DNA of 64,000 nucleotides from Sphingomonadales bacterium (GTDB lineage Bacteria > Pseudomonadota > Alphaproteobacteria > Sphingomonadales > Sphingomonadaceae), in NCBI GenBank assembly GCA_016714795.1, contig JADKCA010000005.1:304141-368140 (forward strand), given 5' to 3'. Each line of letters starts with the position of its first letter. Positions within the stretch are counted from its first letter, which is position 1. Below the pieces are notes generated by a model, which ran no database searches, was not told the DNA's origin, and saw nothing but the letters and a program-made list of their open reading frames with translations. The position numbers were made by a program, and so were the translations under genes. This document shows positions 62,627-64,000 of this stretch, in pieces.

Positions 62627-64000
62627 GTCCGAGGACCAAACGCTGTCGTTCAAACGGTGTGCAATTTATACGCGCAAGAGCACGAACAATCTGCTGGATC
62701 GAGACGTCAACTCTCTCACGACCCAGCGTGAGATCTGCGGGGCGTACGTGACGAGCCAGCAATATCGAGGCTGGATCGAACTGCCACGGCGCTATGACGA
62801 TGGCGGCCATTCCGGCAGCGGCCTTGAGCGACCTGCGCTTGCCGATCTCATGCATGACATTGAAGCTGGGCAAGTGGACGCAGTGGTTGTGTACAAGATC
62901 GACCGCCTTACGAGGAGTTTGCTGGATTTCGTTCGGCTGATTGAGATGTTTGATCGGCGCGGCATTGCACTGGTGTCGGTGTCGCAAGCCTTCGACACGT
63001 CAGACAGCACGGGGCGGATGATCCTCAACATCCTGCTCACCTTCTCGCAATTTGAGCGCGAGCTCATCGCGGAGCGCGTCCGTGACAGCATTCGCACGCG
63101 CAAGCGGCATGGCAAAGTGCATGGAGGGTTACCGCCGTTCGGCTATGTATCCACCGCCGACGGGCTTCGGATAGATGATGCGGAGGCCGATATCGTCCGG
63201 TTCATCTTCGATGAATTTCTGCGAACCAAACGCTATACAGCGGTCATGACGGCTGTGCGCGAAGCTGGCTTCTGCAGTTCAATCAAGTATTCAAAGAGAG
63301 GCGAGCCGCGTGGTGGCAAGCCTTTGAGCCCGTCTACCGTCTACCAGATAATTCGAAGCCCTATCTACGTTGGCGAGATCCAGGGGCACGACAGGACCTA
63401 CCAAGGCCGACACGAGCCGCTCATATCGCGCGAGATATGGGAGGCGGCACAGGTTATCAGTGCCGATCGGACGAAACCCACGCCTCACGCCAAGCAAACC
63501 AACCATTTTCTCGCTGGACTGCTATGGGACGACCTTGGACGGCACATGCTGCTCGACATCGACTGGCATCGCGGCAAGCCCTACTATAGCTACTCTTCCA
63601 GCAACGCGATGTGGTCGCAAATCGAATACAAGCGCGCCTATCGCAGTCGAGCCGATCACCTCGAACAGCTAATTGTGGCTGCGGTCTCCAATTTCCTCTG
63701 TGACCGCAAGCTGCTGCGCTCCGCCCTCAAGGCCCACGGGATCTATGGAGATGAGCTCGAAGACCTTGCCCAGCGCGGAAAGGCCGGTGCTTTGCAATTT
63801 GAAGCTACCCCACCCGAGCACATGCACGATCTGCTCAAAGCGCTACTCCATCGGATCGAGATAGGCGAAGAGCGAGTCTCAATCGACTTCCGGTTGATTG
63901 AACTACGACGTTTCCTGCTGTGGGATGGAGCGACTGCGTTTCGCGGTCGGCCATCCGATTGGCCCCGCAGCGATGCGCGCTACGTTCAGACGTCCCCGCT
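62625..64000 (+). CDS. Large serine recombinase (resolvase family), partial
   Basis: A site-specific recombinase, cut by the window edge after 458 codons with no stop. The catalytic N-terminal domain has CAIYTRKSTNN with nucleophile Ser19, followed by VDAVVVYKIDRLTRSLLDF and TGRMILNILLTFSQFERELI. The recombinase domain includes HGGLPPFGYVSTADG and LSPSTVYQIIRSPIYVGEI. FLAGLLWDDLGRHMLLDID lies where a zinc ribbon would be, but lacks cysteines. Such enzymes move phages and islands. With the integrase it marks a mobile region that continues rightwards. Confidence 0.92.
   Translation, partial: MSEDQTLSFKRCAIYTRKSTNNLLDRDVNSLTTQREICGAYVTSQQYRGWIELPRRYDDGGHSGSGLERPALADLMHDIEAGQVDAVVVYKIDRLTRSLLDFVRLIEMFDRRGIALVSVSQAFDTSDSTGRMILNILLTFSQFERELIAERVRDSIRTRKRHGKVHGGLPPFGYVSTADGLRIDDAEADIVRFIFDEFLRTKRYTAVMTAVREAGFCSSIKYSKRGEPRGGKPLSPSTVYQIIRSPIYVGEIQGHDRTYQGRHEPLISREIWEAAQVISADRTKPTPHAKQTNHFLAGLLWDDLGRHMLLDIDWHRGKPYYSYSSSNAMWSQIEYKRAYRSRADHLEQLIVAAVSNFLCDRKLLRSALKAHGIYGDELEDLAQRGKAGALQFEATPPEHMHDLLKALLHRIEIGEERVSIDFRLIELRRFLLWDGATAFRGRPSDWPRSDARYVQTSP

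Overview
The window is chromosomal DNA from a GC-rich alphaproteobacterium, most likely a member of Sphingomonadales. The evidence is the gene families and neighbourhoods (nagZ-scpA-scpB-rplU-rpmA, ispE next to a TPR protein and ETF-QO, CpaF, many TonB/TetR-type accessory genes, an NDUFA9-like protein beside uppP) and several copies of a TTCGACAAGCTCAG palindromic repeat that I associate with sphingomonads. The genus cannot be fixed from the sequence alone.

Layout. 1-4.1 kb: end of a probable DUF4136 lipoprotein, an unexplained stretch, then nagZ, scpA, scpB, rplU and rpmA with an intrinsic terminator. 4.1-7 kb: an acetyltransferase, then a badly damaged NAD-dependent formate dehydrogenase operon (fdsG, fdsB, mobA, fdsA, a small membrane protein, fdsD). 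A near-pure G/C tract of about 235 bp replaces most of fdsA. 7-23.9 kb: M20 peptidase, dnaE, acyl-CoA ligase, PilZ protein, ispE, TPR protein, ETF-QO, a divergent uracil-DNA-glycosylase-fold protein, a lytic transglycosylase, moaB, an AI-2E permease and an AraC regulator. 24-31.9 kb: gyrB, then TetR, TonB receptor, racemase-fold enzyme and nitronate monooxygenase. 32-40 kb: leuB, then a tightly overlapping run from DUF1285 through NUDIX, CCA-adding enzyme, GNAT, DUF815 ATPase and glycosyltransferase to rarA. 40-50.5 kb: a membrane diguanylate cyclase divergent from a complete lipoxygenase, a quinone reductase, an MscS-type channel, a DUF429-like protein, tRNA-Thr, a TauD-like dioxygenase with an amidohydrolase, and a LuxR-type regulator. 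50.5-60.7 kb: M1 aminopeptidase, DUF1963 protein, CpaF, EamA transporter, a Mur ligase of the Mpl/MurC type, uppP and an NDUFA9-like protein. 60.8 kb to the end: tRNA-Leu(CAG) followed by a broken tyrosine integrase and a large serine recombinase cut by the window edge, which is the start of a tRNA-borne genomic island.

How genes work together: scpA/scpB build the condensin complex. rplU/rpmA are the usual ribosomal pair. The fds genes with mobA would make and mature a molybdenum formate dehydrogenase. nagZ, the lytic transglycosylase, the Mpl-like ligase and uppP all serve the peptidoglycan cycle.

Sequence quality matters here. Single-base frameshifts break nagZ, fdsD, gyrB (twice), a TonB receptor, cpaF and the integrase, and uppP carries one in-frame TAG. 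Because gyrB and uppP are essential, or nearly so, most of these are probably sequencing or assembly errors. The standouts are the fds damage, the lipoxygenase, the island edge with 10-bp-phased repeats, and a perfect hairpin covering the start of the serine recombinase. I found no CRISPR array, rRNA, defence system or clearly undescribed multi-gene system.
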